Shown: piece after piece, positions 14,803 to 24,131 of the stretch | Position numbering within the stretch: position 1 is the stretch's first letter | How the letters are laid out: the number at the start of each line of letters is the position of its first letter | Assembly: GCA_026196545.1 (NCBI GenBank) | Contig: JAPHSZ010000151.1 | Coordinates: 1-35,480 of the forward strand | Origin: Gammaproteobacteria bacterium | Lineage (GTDB): Bacteria; Pseudomonadota; Gammaproteobacteria; SZUA-229 | DNA length: 35,480 nucleotides | Direction of reading: 5' to 3' | Notes under the pieces: generated by a model | Databases searched by the model: none | What the model was told of the DNA's origin: nothing | What the model saw: only the letters and a program-made list of their open reading frames with translations | Translations under genes and position numbers: made by a program

Positions 14803-15954
14803 ATGGATAATTCTGTTGATAATAATAGCTACTGGTCTCAGGATACGCTTACCTTTCTTTATGAGCTCAGCTCAATTATTAATGCGATGGATAACAGCAG
14901 TCATCACTGTGCTGATCCGCTCAAATTTATTACTCAAAAGCTAAACGGCTCTGCTTCAATCATCCGACTCGTTTCCGAAGAAGGCTGGATGGACCTGTAC
15001 GCTAGCCATGGCATGAGCAATGAACAAGTTACAGACCTGCAGCATACTCCCATTGAAGGCTCTTTATTTGTACACGAAAGCAGGTCAATAAAAGAAATTC
15101 GTCGTAACCCGGCCAGCACTTTAATTAAAGACAAAACATCTGAAGTCATTTCGATTCCAGTACGCCACCATGGCCATACCCTGGGTGTACTCAATGTATT
15201 CATCCCTGGTAATCAGTTCCATCTGGATGATGAAACCGCACTCATGCTACTGGCCTCTGGACAACATTTGGGCCTGGCCATAGAAAAACACCGCCTGGAA
15301 AATGCCGCCAAACAGAAGCTGATCCAGGAAGAGCGCAATATGATCGCCAACGAATTACACGATTCACTGGCACAGACCCTGGCATCACTGCGATTTCAGG
15401 TGCGCATCCTCGACCAGACATTGCAACCTACCAGTGATTACATGGCCATCACAAGCCTGGAACAGGTTGAACATGGGCTGGATGAAGCCTACACCGATCT
15501 GCGAGAACTCATCGCCCACTGCCGCGTACCCATTGAGCAACAGGGGTTGATTCCTTCAATCGAGCGTGTAGTCTCAAAATTCAAGGAAGATACGGATATT
15601 CATATCCTGTTACAATGCGAGTGTCAGGAAACTGATGTGCCGGCAAATATGGAAATGAATATTTACCGCATTGTGCAGGAAGCACTGACGAACATAAAAA
15701 AACATGCAGAGGCGCATATCGTCCGAGTACTGCTAAACAGCGATGACAATGGCAATTTTCGCATACTGGTAGAAAATGATGGCAAAGGTTTTGATATAAC
15801 ATCAGTCAAGAGCAAGGAAGGTAAACACCTGGGCTTAACCATTATGCAGGAACGTGCCCGCCATTTAGGCGGAAAACTAAAAATTGAAAGTGAGCCGGAA
15901 GAAGGCACGCGAATTGAATTAAAATTCCAATACCAGAGAGAACAGGCTGAATAA
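14803..15954 (+). CDS. Soluble NarX/NreB-like sensor histidine kinase with GAF domain
   Basis: A 383-aa kinase with no membrane segment. Residues about 20-165 look like a GAF sensory domain, followed by a HisKA_3 dimerisation region with the phospho-acceptor His186 in ANELHDSLAQTLASL. An HATPase_c domain follows, with NIYRIVQEALTNIKKHA, ENDGKGFD and GLTIMQERA as the N and G boxes. Scattered cysteines (HHCAD, AHCRVP, LLQCECQE) could sense redox or a ligand, but no CxxC cluster motif is seen. It lies 32 nt after dsrR and 8 nt before its response regulator. In Allochromatium vinosum dsrS occupies this position instead. A likely signal is sulfur or redox state, which is inference. Confidence 0.88.
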   Translation: MDNSVDNNSYWSQDTLTFLYELSSIINAMDNSSHHCADPLKFITQKLNGSASIIRLVSEEGWMDLYASHGMSNEQVTDLQHTPIEGSLFVHESRSIKEIRRNPASTLIKDKTSEVISIPVRHHGHTLGVLNVFIPGNQFHLDDETALMLLASGQHLGLAIEKHRLENAAKQKLIQEERNMIANELHDSLAQTLASLRFQVRILDQTLQPTSDYMAITSLEQVEHGLDEAYTDLRELIAHCRVPIEQQGLIPSIERVVSKFKEDTDIHILLQCECQETDVPANMEMNIYRIVQEALTNIKKHAEAHIVRVLLNSDDNGNFRILVENDGKGFDITSVKSKEGKHLGLTIMQERARHLGGKLKIESEPEEGTRIELKFQYQREQAE

Positions 15955-15962
15955 CTTAAATC

Positions 15963-16613
15963 ATGCGCGTTTTAATTATTGATGATCATGCTCTTTTTCG
16001 CGTTGGCCTTAAAGGCCTGCTAGAGCAACGAAATATTGAAGTTGTTGGTGCCGCTGCACATGGAGGTGAAGGTATAGAACTGGCTGCGCAACTAAAACCC
16101 GATATTATTCTGCTCGATCTACGCATGCCCGACATGGGTGGCCTGGAAGTATTGCCGGTATTACGTGAAAAACACCCCTCAACACCGGTCGTCATGCTCA
16201 CCACCAGCAATGAAGAAAAAGATTTAATCAAATCATTGCGCACGGGTGCGCAGGGTTATTTGCTAAAAGACATGGAACCCGATGAACTCGTCGGCGCACT
16301 CAGGGATATCGAAAAAGGCAAAAATGTCGTCGCCCAGGACCTCACCGATGCCCTCGCTAGAATGGTTCAGGGGGAGACCAGCATCGAAGATAACGACGGC
16401 CCCTTCTCCACGCTTACGCCCCGCGAACATGAAATATTATGCCTGCTTGCCGAAGGCCAGAGCAACAAGCTGATTGCCCGCAACCTCGGCATTTCAGATG
16501 GCACAGTCAAACTCCACGTTAAAGCTATTCTTCGCAAACTCGGCATTCATTCACGCGTTGAAGCCGCCGTGATTGCCGTTGAACAGGGCTTGCGCAACTC
16601 ACAAAATAAATAA
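15963..16613 (+). CDS. NarL/FixJ-family response regulator
   Basis: A 216-aa regulator. The receiver domain (1-120) has the acidic pair D7-D8, phospho-acceptor D52 in [12 protein letters not shown]80 and K102 in YLLKDMEP. The C-terminal LuxR-type helix-turn-helix follows, [19 protein letters not shown] ... [19 protein letters not shown]. It is paired with the kinase 8 nt upstream and followed 4 nt later by a rhodanese gene. NarL-like dyads at 216-230, 1836-1851 and 1867-1881 make it a plausible direct regulator of dsr and of the divergent operon, though no binding data are available here. Confidence 0.93.
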   Translation: MRVLIIDDHALFRVGLKGLLEQRNIEVVGAAAHGGEGIELAAQLKPDIILLDLRMPDMGGLEVLPVLREKHPSTPVVMLTTSNEEKDLIKSLRTGAQGYLLKDMEPDELVGALRDIEKGKNVVAQDLTDALARMVQGETSIEDNDGPFSTLTPREHEILCLLAEGQSNKLIARNLGISDGTVKLHVKAILRKLGIHSRVEAAVIAVEQGLRNSQNK

Positions 16614-16617
16614 AGCT

Positions 16618-17100
16618 ATGAAAAAATTTATGGATCTCGTCGAAGAGGCACGGGAACAGGTAGAAGAATTATTTCCATGGGATGTAGATGAACTCATCAA
16701 ACAGGACAACGGTGCTCTGATTCTGGACATTCGTGAAGAATGTGAATTTTCAGCCTATCACATCGAACACACCATGCTGGTACCTCGCGGCATTCTTGAA
16801 ACTGCCTGCGAAGAAGAATATGAAGATTCCGTACCCGAACTGATTGAAGCGCGTGACCGTGAAATTGTGGTGATATGCCGTTCAGGCAATCGCAGCCTGC
16901 TCGCCGCCCAGACCATGAAAATCATGGGTTTCAATAATGTGAAATCAATGAAAACCGGGTTACGCGGCTGGAATGACTATGAACTACCGCTGAGAAACTC
17001 AAGACTTGAAATTGTTGACCCTGACGAAGTCGATGAAATGCTCGATGCAGGCTTCTGTTCTGCGCTTATGCACCCGGATCGCCGTACCATTATGTCATAA
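16618..17100 (+). CDS. Rhodanese-domain sulfurtransferase
   Basis: A 160-aa single-domain rhodanese. I use the ATG at 16618, 4 nt after the response-regulator stop, rather than the longer frame that overlaps it. DIREECEFSAYHI is the conserved N-terminal motif and VICRSGNRSLLAA holds the active-site Cys87, which would carry a persulfide. The MKTGLRGWNDYELPL segment is the usual C-terminal end of the fold. An extra C-terminal stretch (residues about 125-160, with FCSALMHPDRR) contains another cysteine. It probably feeds or receives sulfane sulfur near the Dsr pathway, judged from context only. Confidence 0.9.
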   Translation: MKKFMDLVEEAREQVEELFPWDVDELIKQDNGALILDIREECEFSAYHIEHTMLVPRGILETACEEEYEDSVPELIEARDREIVVICRSGNRSLLAAQTMKIMGFNNVKSMKTGLRGWNDYELPLRNSRLEIVDPDEVDEMLDAGFCSALMHPDRRTIMS

Positions 17101-17225
17101 GGCAATGTCCAGCCGAACAATTTTATGCTTGGAGTTTTACAATGAATGGTTGTATACTCAGTCTACACGCGGAAGAAACTTTTCTTTACATTTCGTAAAA
17201 ACTTCTGCTGCAAATGTCCAAAAAT

Positions 17226-17251
17226 AAAACTTCGAATTCTTAGAAGTTTTT
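17226..17251 (+). terminator. Weak terminator-like hairpin after the rhodanese gene
   Basis: AAAACTTC (17226-17233), a 9-nt loop and GAAGTTTT (17243-17250) followed by T form an A/T-rich stem about 125 nt after the rhodanese stop. It could end the dsr transcript, but the stem is weak. Confidence 0.4.
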
Positions 17252-17334
17252 AAATTCTCAAAATATCAAATACATAAAACAATGTATTGAGTTTTTTGTT
17301 TAGAGCTCGAGCGCATCTGTTTGATTTTTAACTC

Positions 17335-17360
17335 CAATATTTCTCTGAAATGAAATATTG
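17335..17360. promoter_or_regulatory. 9-bp inverted repeat just upstream of the surface-protein start
   Basis: CAATATTTC and GAAATATTG are perfect inverted repeats separated by TCTGAAAT, ending 20 nt before the TTG start and a few bases before its GAGG site. A second stem, AATACAT/ATGTATT, lies at 17269-17288. Either an operator or an mRNA hairpin controlling translation would fit. The rest of 17101-17379 is A/T-rich with no gene seen. Confidence 0.45.
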
Positions 17361-17379
17361 AGTAATTGAGGTTGCCACT

Positions 17380-20300
17380 TTGAGAAGCTACCAGACAACG
17401 CTATGGTGTATTTTAATAAGCTGCTTTGTTAATTTTGCAGCAATCAATAATGCCTATTCCATAGAAATCGTTCGCGCCACAACTATAAGCGCTACAAATC
17501 CCAGCTACGATAACCAGGATCTGATTGTTAATGCGACCACACTAACTATTGATGGCTCTCATCAGTTTAATTCTGTACAACTCATTAACGGTGCCATCCT
17601 CACCCACTCGCTTTCCCCTGCAACAAAATTAGAAATTACCAGCAAAACATTTTTTATCGATGCCAACTCACGCATTGATGTAATCGGCAAAGGTCATTTA
17701 CCCACTTCGGCTGTAACCGGAGCATCCGGTGGCAGTTATGGTGGCCTCGGCGGCATCTATGAAGACGGTGGCACCACCAATCCCGTATTTGGCAATCTGA
17801 CGCAGCCAACAGACTTTGGCATTGGCGGCATTGGCAGCGCTGGTACAACTCACGGCGGCGGCTCAATCAAGCTGGTTACTGATGAACTAACATTAGACGG
17901 CCTGATCACCGCAAATGGTCAGGACTTCAATACCTTTTTCTCATCGCAGGGTGGCGGTAGTGGCGGCTCCATCTTGCTGGATGTTGGCACATTGAACGGT
18001 GTCGGCAGCATTGATGCCAGCGGTGGTTCCGGCTTCACCTTCTATGGCGGCGGTGGCGGTGGCGGCGGTCGTATCGCTGTTTATTATGACTCCACGACCT
18101 TTAATTTCCGCAACATTATTAATCTTGGCGGTGTCTGCAAACCACTGTTTGGCGAGCATGGCCAGAACGGTTCAATTTATCTAGAAAACACCACGGCAGA
18201 AAACAGGGCGCCTGTTGCCAATGCCGGTGTATCTCTCGCCGTTCAGGAACAGTTAGAAGTAACATTAAATGGAAGTGCAACCGATGCCGATGGCACGATT
18301 GCGAGTTATCAATGGACACAACTGTCCGGCCCGGTCGTCACTCTCGTTAACAGCAACACCGCTGCTGCAAGTTTTACCACACCTGTGGTTTTATCAAATG
18401 ATAGTCCAACCGTTTTGCAATTCCGTTTAACGGTTATTGATGATCAAGGCGCAAGTGCGTCAGCTGATACCAGTGTTGGCGTGTTAGCGTTTAATGCCAT
18501 ACCCGTTGCCAATGCCGGTACCGACTTCAGCGTCAACGAAGCCGGTGTGGTTAATTTAAATGGCAGCGGTGACGACAGTGATGGTCACATTGCCGGCTAT
18601 AAGTGGACACAGACCAGCGGCACTGCAGTCACACTCAGCAACAGCAACCGTGCAAGTACTTCATTTACCGCCCCGAACACAAAACAGATTGAACGCCTTG
18701 GTTTTAGGCTGACGGTCACAGATAACGAATCAGAGATTCACAGTGATGAAATTTTTATTACGGTCAATCCGGTTAATACCTTACCAACAGCCCTGATTAC
18801 CAGCCCTACCCCCGTTGCTGAAAATACTTTTACCCGCCTCGACGGTTCCGGCTCTAATGATACAGACGGCAGCATTGCCAGTTACCACTGGACCCAGGTA
18901 GCAGGCCCGGTAGTCGCACTGTTTAATGCCGGCAGTGCTAACCCGAGTTTTTCAACACCGTCCGTGTACCAGGATACAACGCTGAGCTTCCGCCTTGATG
19001 TTCTAGATGATGAAGGTGGTGCTGCATCGGCAATCGCCCATTTAACCGTACTCGACGTCAACACGGATGACGATAGCGATGGCCTGTTAGATACCTGGGA
19101 AATGCTTTTCTTCAATACGCTGACACACGACGGTACCACTGACACTGACAGTGATGGCGCCACCGACCAGCAGGAATTTGACTTTGGCACCAACCCAACA
19201 ACCGAGCAGCAGCCGGCACAGCCTGAAATTGTTTCACCGGATGCTACCGAGGTCGCTTCATTATTCCCTGAATTAAGTTTGATAAATCCAAACCAGCACA
19301 GTGGTTTTCCTGTCAGTTATGAATTCGAGGTTTACAGCGACGCAACAATGTCACAACTGGTGACTTCCACAGCTAACAACGGCCTGAACTGGCAGGTAAG
19401 AGCCGAACTAGCTGACAATACTCGCTATTACTGGCGGGCACGTGCTATCGGTGCAACCCTGTTCAGCGACTGGGTCAACAGCAGCTTCTTTGTCAACACG
19501 ACCAATGATGCGCCAGGCACGTTCAACATAAGCTATCCACAGGACGGCGTCTGGGTAGCCAGCTTTACACCAACGCTATCTGTGACCAACAGCACCGACA
19601 TTGATGGAGATGCACTAAGTTACCGTTTCGAGGTTTATGCAGATTCGACATTAATTGCTACATCAAGCGACCTGCCAGCCGGTCGCAATGGCACAACTTC
19701 ATGGACGCTTAATACTCCCCTGCTGGAAAACAATCTTTATTACTGGCGTGCAGTTGTAACTGACGAACACGGCCTGAGCACTAGCAGCAGTGAGCCAATG
19801 ATTTTTATCAATACCGTGAATGATGCACCAACAACACCAACACTAGCGGCACCGCTTAATGATAGCGAAATTACTAGCCTGTATGCCGACCTGATCATCA
19901 ACAACAGCAGCGACCCGGAAGGCGAAGCTGTGTATTACCTGTTTGAACTCGATGGCGTGAACACCTTCGACAGCTCGAACAAACAGAGCTCTGACGTCAT
20001 CAGTGAAACGCCAATTAATACTAGCTGGTCAATCAATGGCCTACAGGACAACACCTGGTATTACTGGCGCACTAAAGCCAGCGATGGCCTCACAGAAAGT
20101 TTGTGGTCTAACGGTCGCTTCTTTGTTAACCAGTTTAATGATGCGCCCGGTATTCCAACGGCATTAAATCCTGGCGACCATGGCTGGACCGGCAGCCTGC
20201 AACCAACGCTTGAGCTCCATCCTGCAACAGACATTGACGGCGATGCCCTGAGTTACGAGTTCGCTATTTATAAAGCTGCCGAGGCTGGCCTTGAGCCTGA

Positions 20301-21120
20301 ACTGGTCAGCACTGGCATTAGCAGTAACACCTTCTGGCAAGCTGATGCTGCACTGCCTGGCGCTGGTAATTACTACTGGCATGCGCGTGCTATCGATGAG
20401 CACAACCTTGCCGGTGACTGGGGCGAGCTGGTCACGTTCTTTGCTGATGACGATGGCATCAATGACACACCGGTAATCCAGCTTAAAAACATCAAACAGG
20501 AACATGATGCCAACGATGAAACATCACAGGTTGAAATCAAATGGACAGACTATGACCCGGACAGCGATGCCCGCATCAGCCTGTACTACGACACTGACCA
20601 GCACGGTGAAGACGGCGTATTAATTGCGCAGGATATTTCTGAAGACCCTGACGCCGACTATGACAGCTTCAACTGGGATATCAACCAGATACCGGCTGGC
20701 GTCTACTTCATTTACGCCATGATTGATGACGGCTATACAACGTCTGTAAGTTACTCCAGCAATGCCGTTATCGTAGGCGATGGTGGTGGCCAGCCTTATC
20801 TTGTATTCAAAACAGCTGAGAATGAAAACCAGGGCAAACGCAACCAGCGCACACTGATCCAGTGGCGTGACCTTGACAGTGACAGCAATGCAATTATTGA
20901 TCTCTATTATGATTCGGACAACGCCGGTTTTGATGGCCGACTGATCACGACAGGCATCGAAGAAGATACAGATGGCAACGCTGATCACTTCCTCTGGGAC
21001 ACCTCTGCAATGGCCGAAGGCGATTATTACATCTACGCCATCATCTCTGACCAGACTAACCACTATCAGGTTTATTCGGACAACGCCATCACCATTAAAC
21101 ATGGCAAGGACAAACATTAA
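17380..21120 (+). CDS. Large secreted surface protein with PKD/Ig-like and Fn3-like repeats
   Basis: A 1246-aa protein starting at TTG (17380-17382) with GAGG 8 nt upstream. No in-frame ATG would preserve the signal peptide (residues 1-27, cut near NAYS). Residues about 95-265 are glycine-rich, with a GGSYGGLGG-like repeat pattern. Three PKD/REJ-type repeats follow at about 275-370, 372-466 and 468-560, each with a SYQWTQLSGP-like core. A calcium-binding-type DTDSDGATDQQEFDFG segment (about 560-608) comes next, then four Fn3-like repeats joined by NDAP linkers with YYWRA motifs (about 614-1028). Two copies of a DPDSDARISLYYDTD-type module end the chain. Likely an adhesin or envelope matrix protein; the substrate is unknown. 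The next gene starts 2 nt after the stop. Confidence 0.8.
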   Translation: MRSYQTTLWCILISCFVNFAAINNAYSIEIVRATTISATNPSYDNQDLIVNATTLTIDGSHQFNSVQLINGAILTHSLSPATKLEITSKTFFIDANSRIDVIGKGHLPTSAVTGASGGSYGGLGGIYEDGGTTNPVFGNLTQPTDFGIGGIGSAGTTHGGGSIKLVTDELTLDGLITANGQDFNTFFSSQGGGSGGSILLDVGTLNGVGSIDASGGSGFTFYGGGGGGGGRIAVYYDSTTFNFRNIINLGGVCKPLFGEHGQNGSIYLENTTAENRAPVANAGVSLAVQEQLEVTLNGSATDADGTIASYQWTQLSGPVVTLVNSNTAAASFTTPVVLSNDSPTVLQFRLTVIDDQGASASADTSVGVLAFNAIPVANAGTDFSVNEAGVVNLNGSGDDSDGHIAGYKWTQTSGTAVTLSNSNRASTSFTAPNTKQIERLGFRLTVTDNESEIHSDEIFITVNPVNTLPTALITSPTPVAENTFTRLDGSGSNDTDGSIASYHWTQVAGPVVALFNAGSANPSFSTPSVYQDTTLSFRLDVLDDEGGAASAIAHLTVLDVNTDDDSDGLLDTWEMLFFNTLTHDGTTDTDSDGATDQQEFDFGTNPTTEQQPAQPEIVSPDATEVASLFPELSLINPNQHSGFPVSYEFEVYSDATMSQLVTSTANNGLNWQVRAELADNTRYYWRARAIGATLFSDWVNSSFFVNTTNDAPGTFNISYPQDGVWVASFTPTLSVTNSTDIDGDALSYRFEVYADSTLIATSSDLPAGRNGTTSWTLNTPLLENNLYYWRAVVTDEHGLSTSSSEPMIFINTVNDAPTTPTLAAPLNDSEITSLYADLIINNSSDPEGEAVYYLFELDGVNTFDSSNKQSSDVISETPINTSWSINGLQDNTWYYWRTKASDGLTESLWSNGRFFVNQFNDAPGIPTALNPGDHGWTGSLQPTLELHPATDIDGDALSYEFAIYKAAEAGLEPELVSTGISSNTFWQADAALPGAGNYYWHARAIDEHNLAGDWGELVTFFADDDGINDTPVIQLKNIKQEHDANDETSQVEIKWTDYDPDSDARISLYYDTDQHGEDGVLIAQDISEDPDADYDSFNWDINQIPAGVYFIYAMIDDGYTTSVSYSSNAVIVGDGGGQPYLVFKTAENENQGKRNQRTLIQWRDLDSDSNAIIDLYYDSDNAGFDGRLITTGIEEDTDGNADHFLWDTSAMAEGDYYIYAIISDQTNHYQVYSDNAITIKHGKDKH

Positions 21121-21122
21121 AC

Positions 21123-22439
21123 ATGCGCCGGTCGCATCAATGTGTTTTCCTACTCACCATGCTGTACTGCAGCAGCAGCCTGGCCGCCATTGATTTAGAT
21201 AAATTAAAAAAACTTTTTGATTCTGGTGATAGCCAGGCTGCTTACGACTACGCGAACACAGAATTACTCGCTCACGAAGGCGAACCGGTGTTTGATTATT
21301 ACTATGGTACAGCCGCAATAGATGTTGGGCACGCAAACCAGGGCGTTTATGCACTTGAGCGCGTACTGGTTTCGCAACCCAACAATCATGCCGCCCGGCT
21401 TGAACTGGCGCGTGGTTATTTTATCCTTCAACAATATTCCCGGTCACGCGCAGAATTTAATATCGTACTGAAACATAACCCGCCCGAAGATGTACGTGAA
21501 AAAATTTACAAATACCTGGACAGCATTCGTTTGCTGGAAGACCGTTACAAAACCACGTCAGCGGCCTATATAGAAGTGGGTTACGGCACCGACTCCAACA
21601 TCAACAGCGGCCCGGACAACCCGACAATTATATTTCTCGGCCAGACCGGTCAGCTCAACGCCTCTGCACTGGAACAAAGCGACAATGTCACAAAACTAAA
21701 AGCCAATTACGGCATCAGCACACCGCTAACGGCAAAGACTTCTTTCAATGCCAGCATCAATGCTAACCTAAACAGCAACAGCGAGCACAGTGAACTGGAC
21801 ACCGCCACGTACACCGGCTCTGCCGGCTTTCGTTTTCTGCACGCGCAGGACTCCTACTCAATCAGCCTGATCGCACAACAATTTTCCGTTGAGGACGATG
21901 ATTATCAGCAACTGGCTGGCATTAACGCTGATTGGAGCCGTAACCTGTCACAAACATCAACCCTACAGGCCTTTGCCCAGCTTTCAAAACAGGACTTTGC
22001 CGGACAGCAGGCACGCAACGTAAATACCAGCATATTAGGCGCTGGTTTCACAAAACGATTTAACAGTACATTATCGCCGGTGCTCTTCAGCAGTATTTAT
22101 CTTGGTCAGGACACGCCCGAACGTAACAGCGAGATTGCCAGGCAAATTGCAGAGCGCGATTATTACGGCGCCCGCATCGGTACCATCCTGAATATCTCAG
22201 CAAAGACCTCAGGTCAGTTCTCCGTAAACTATCAGGGTAGCCAGTATGGGCTCGAAGATATTAACGGCATCCTGAGAGAAGACGACCATAGCAGTGCAGA
22301 GATAAATTTCACCTGGTTGCTATCTCGAAACTGGAGCCTGCTCGCAGATGCCAGTTATATAAAAAATGATTCAAACAACACCATAAATGCATACGATCGA
22401 AAACAGTTCAGCGTTTCCCTTCGTTATGAAATGAAATAG
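21123..22439 (+). CDS. TPR plus outer-membrane beta-barrel protein, Slam/DUF560-like
   Basis: A 438-aa protein with signal peptide (cut after SSSLAA). Residues about 25-145 contain helical TPR repeats such as AYDYANTELLAHEGEPVFDYYYG and LELARGYFILQQYSRSRAEF. From about 150 the sequence becomes alternating beta strands (YIEVGYGTDSNINSG, then many short aromatic-ended strands, ending FSVSLRYEMK), about 290 residues and barrel-sized. A TPR domain plus a C-terminal barrel is the layout of Slam/DUF560 type XI secretion proteins, and the GYGTDSNINSG opening resembles that family. No ribosome site is evident and it starts 2 nt after the previous stop, so translation is probably coupled. It could alternatively be another TPR-porin. 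Confidence 0.7.
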   Translation: MRRSHQCVFLLTMLYCSSSLAAIDLDKLKKLFDSGDSQAAYDYANTELLAHEGEPVFDYYYGTAAIDVGHANQGVYALERVLVSQPNNHAARLELARGYFILQQYSRSRAEFNIVLKHNPPEDVREKIYKYLDSIRLLEDRYKTTSAAYIEVGYGTDSNINSGPDNPTIIFLGQTGQLNASALEQSDNVTKLKANYGISTPLTAKTSFNASINANLNSNSEHSELDTATYTGSAGFRFLHAQDSYSISLIAQQFSVEDDDYQQLAGINADWSRNLSQTSTLQAFAQLSKQDFAGQQARNVNTSILGAGFTKRFNSTLSPVLFSSIYLGQDTPERNSEIARQIAERDYYGARIGTILNISAKTSGQFSVNYQGSQYGLEDINGILREDDHSSAEINFTWLLSRNWSLLADASYIKNDSNNTINAYDRKQFSVSLRYEMK

Positions 22440-22468
22440 TCCCCCTTAAATATTTTGAGGAACAGATC

Positions 22469-24079
22469 ATGAAACAACCCAGACACAATTTAGCAACATG
22501 GTTAACGACTATATTATTCAGCATCGGCCTGCTATTTTCCGGCAGCGCCTTTTCTGACAACCATATTGGCCGTGTGATTCATGCCAAGGGCACAATCCTT
22601 GCGACTAATGACGGTGCGCAGAGAAAGCTAATGCGAGGTTCGACTATTGAGGAAGGCGATGTCATTCAAACCGGCAGAACCGCACGCTCGCAATTGCGAA
22701 TGAAAGATGGCGCCCTGATCGTGTTACGCCAGAATTCTGAAATGCATTTCGAAGAGTACCGCTACGAGGAAGAAGACAAGTCCATCGGCAGCAGTATTTT
22801 CAGCCTGTTAAAGGGCGGCTTTAAAACTATCTCCGGGATGATTGGAAAACGTAACAAACGAAACTACAAGGTAAAAACGGCTTTTACCACGATAGGCATA
22901 CGTGGCACCGACTACGGTGTCACCATCTGCGAACAGGGTAATTGCAGCGATGGCGACAATGGAGCCCTTGATGATGGCCTCTATGCCAGTGTCATCGACG
23001 GTGAAATCTCCAGCGAAAACGAAGCTGGCCTGTATATATTTTCCAACGATGAGTATTTTTACGTCGCCAGCAACGACAGCAAACCAGAGAGTCTGTTGAA
23101 GGCACCCGGTGTCATTTTTGATCCGAACACGGTTGAGATCAGCGCTGAAGCCATGGCTGCAGACAATGAGCACGCAGCGCTACTGACCGACAACAGCCTG
23201 GATCAGGATGCGGCATCATTGAGCAATCTCAACAGGCAAAATGTTGCCCCGGACAATGGCACCTTCACGCCTGTCTTTGAAGCCGCCAATGACATTGACA
23301 ACAATACCTATATGATCGTTTCAAAACCCGGTGATGTCATGATGTTCAGTTACTTTCAGGGCACGACCGATACTTTAAGTCCAGCGTCACAAACCCTGGT
23401 CGATGATGGTACAGGCGACAATCAGTTCGCACTCAACGCCATCGCTGCCGATAACGGAACCTTAATCCCCCTCGCCTCACGCATTACCTTTGGTGCAGCA
23501 CCTGCAACCAGCACGCTCTATATCGCTAATGCAACCGCCAATGATACGGGTTCAATGAGCATGGGTGGCACTGACCTGAGCTGGGGGCGCTGGAGCGGAG
23601 ACCTGTATGAAACCGCAGAAAACGGGGTCACCACAGCCCATTCAGGTTCGCTACACTACACCGTAATCGATGGTGGCCTAACCACACCAACACAGATTGG
23701 TGCCATGACCGGCAACTTTAACTACACCACCATTGCTGGTACCCACGCCACCGACCTTGAAGGTAACGTCGCAAACAGTGTTGCTGATGTAAATATGGCC
23801 GTCGACTTTGGCCTGCAAAACATCAACAGCTACTCCGTTGCGACTAATGTTGCTGGTATCGACTATCAGGCTGAATTATCCGGGCCAACAACCATTACTG
23901 CAGCGGTCAATAATGGTATGCCACTGGCGGGCAATGTCGCTGGCGCATGTCCGACCTGTGGGGGGCTGGCAAATCTGGGCTTTATCGGCACGCAAGCTGA
24001 AGGGGCCATTACCAGCTACAACATAGGCAATGCCAGTACGACCACAGTCATTACAGGCACGGCAGTACTAACACGCTAA
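22469..24079 (+). CDS. Secreted FecR-domain protein with TbpB-like C-terminal barrel
   Basis: A 536-aa exported protein; the signal peptide runs to about residue 28 (GSAFS) with no lipobox. Residues about 33-130 match a FecR domain: GRVIHAKGTILATNDG, GSTIEEGDVIQTG, SQLRMKDGALIVLRQNSEM. TAFTTIGIRGTDYGV and a cysteine pair in CEQGNC follow. The C-terminal about 180 residues are glycine/threonine-rich beta strands with GAMTGNFNYTTIAG, VDFGLQNINSYS and FIGTQAEGAITSYNI, resembling the TbpB-type barrel found in type XI cargo. A second cysteine pair lies in ACPTCGG. GAGGA precedes ATG. With the two upstream genes it forms a three-gene surface cassette. Cargo status is inference. Confidence 0.75.
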   Translation: MKQPRHNLATWLTTILFSIGLLFSGSAFSDNHIGRVIHAKGTILATNDGAQRKLMRGSTIEEGDVIQTGRTARSQLRMKDGALIVLRQNSEMHFEEYRYEEEDKSIGSSIFSLLKGGFKTISGMIGKRNKRNYKVKTAFTTIGIRGTDYGVTICEQGNCSDGDNGALDDGLYASVIDGEISSENEAGLYIFSNDEYFYVASNDSKPESLLKAPGVIFDPNTVEISAEAMAADNEHAALLTDNSLDQDAASLSNLNRQNVAPDNGTFTPVFEAANDIDNNTYMIVSKPGDVMMFSYFQGTTDTLSPASQTLVDDGTGDNQFALNAIAADNGTLIPLASRITFGAAPATSTLYIANATANDTGSMSMGGTDLSWGRWSGDLYETAENGVTTAHSGSLHYTVIDGGLTTPTQIGAMTGNFNYTTIAGTHATDLEGNVANSVADVNMAVDFGLQNINSYSVATNVAGIDYQAELSGPTTITAAVNNGMPLAGNVAGACPTCGGLANLGFIGTQAEGAITSYNIGNASTTTVITGTAVLTR

Positions 24080-24097
24080 AAAGAAAATTTCAGCCAT

Positions 24098-24127
24098 AAA
24101 AAAAGCCTGCTCATGCAGGCTTTTTTT
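24098..24127. terminator. Bidirectional intrinsic terminator
   Basis: Seven A residues, GCCTGC (24105-24110), loop TCAT, GCAGGC (24115-24120) and seven T residues form a symmetric terminator. It serves the FecR gene on the plus strand and the converging S24-like gene on the minus strand. Confidence 0.9.
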
Positions 24128-24131
24128 ATGA

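Noticed and set aside
16573-16617. Longer N-terminus for the rhodanese
   Set aside because: It overlaps the response-regulator end; the ATG 4 nt after that stop gives a normal protein.
20620-21117. 165-aa frame antisense to the surface-protein gene
   Set aside because: It arises from the repetitive Asp/Asn-rich codons of the sense gene; no domain is seen.
17380-24079. Surface cassette as a mobile island
   Set aside because: No integrase, transposase, tRNA or flanking direct repeats were seen, and base composition is not obviously different from neighbours.
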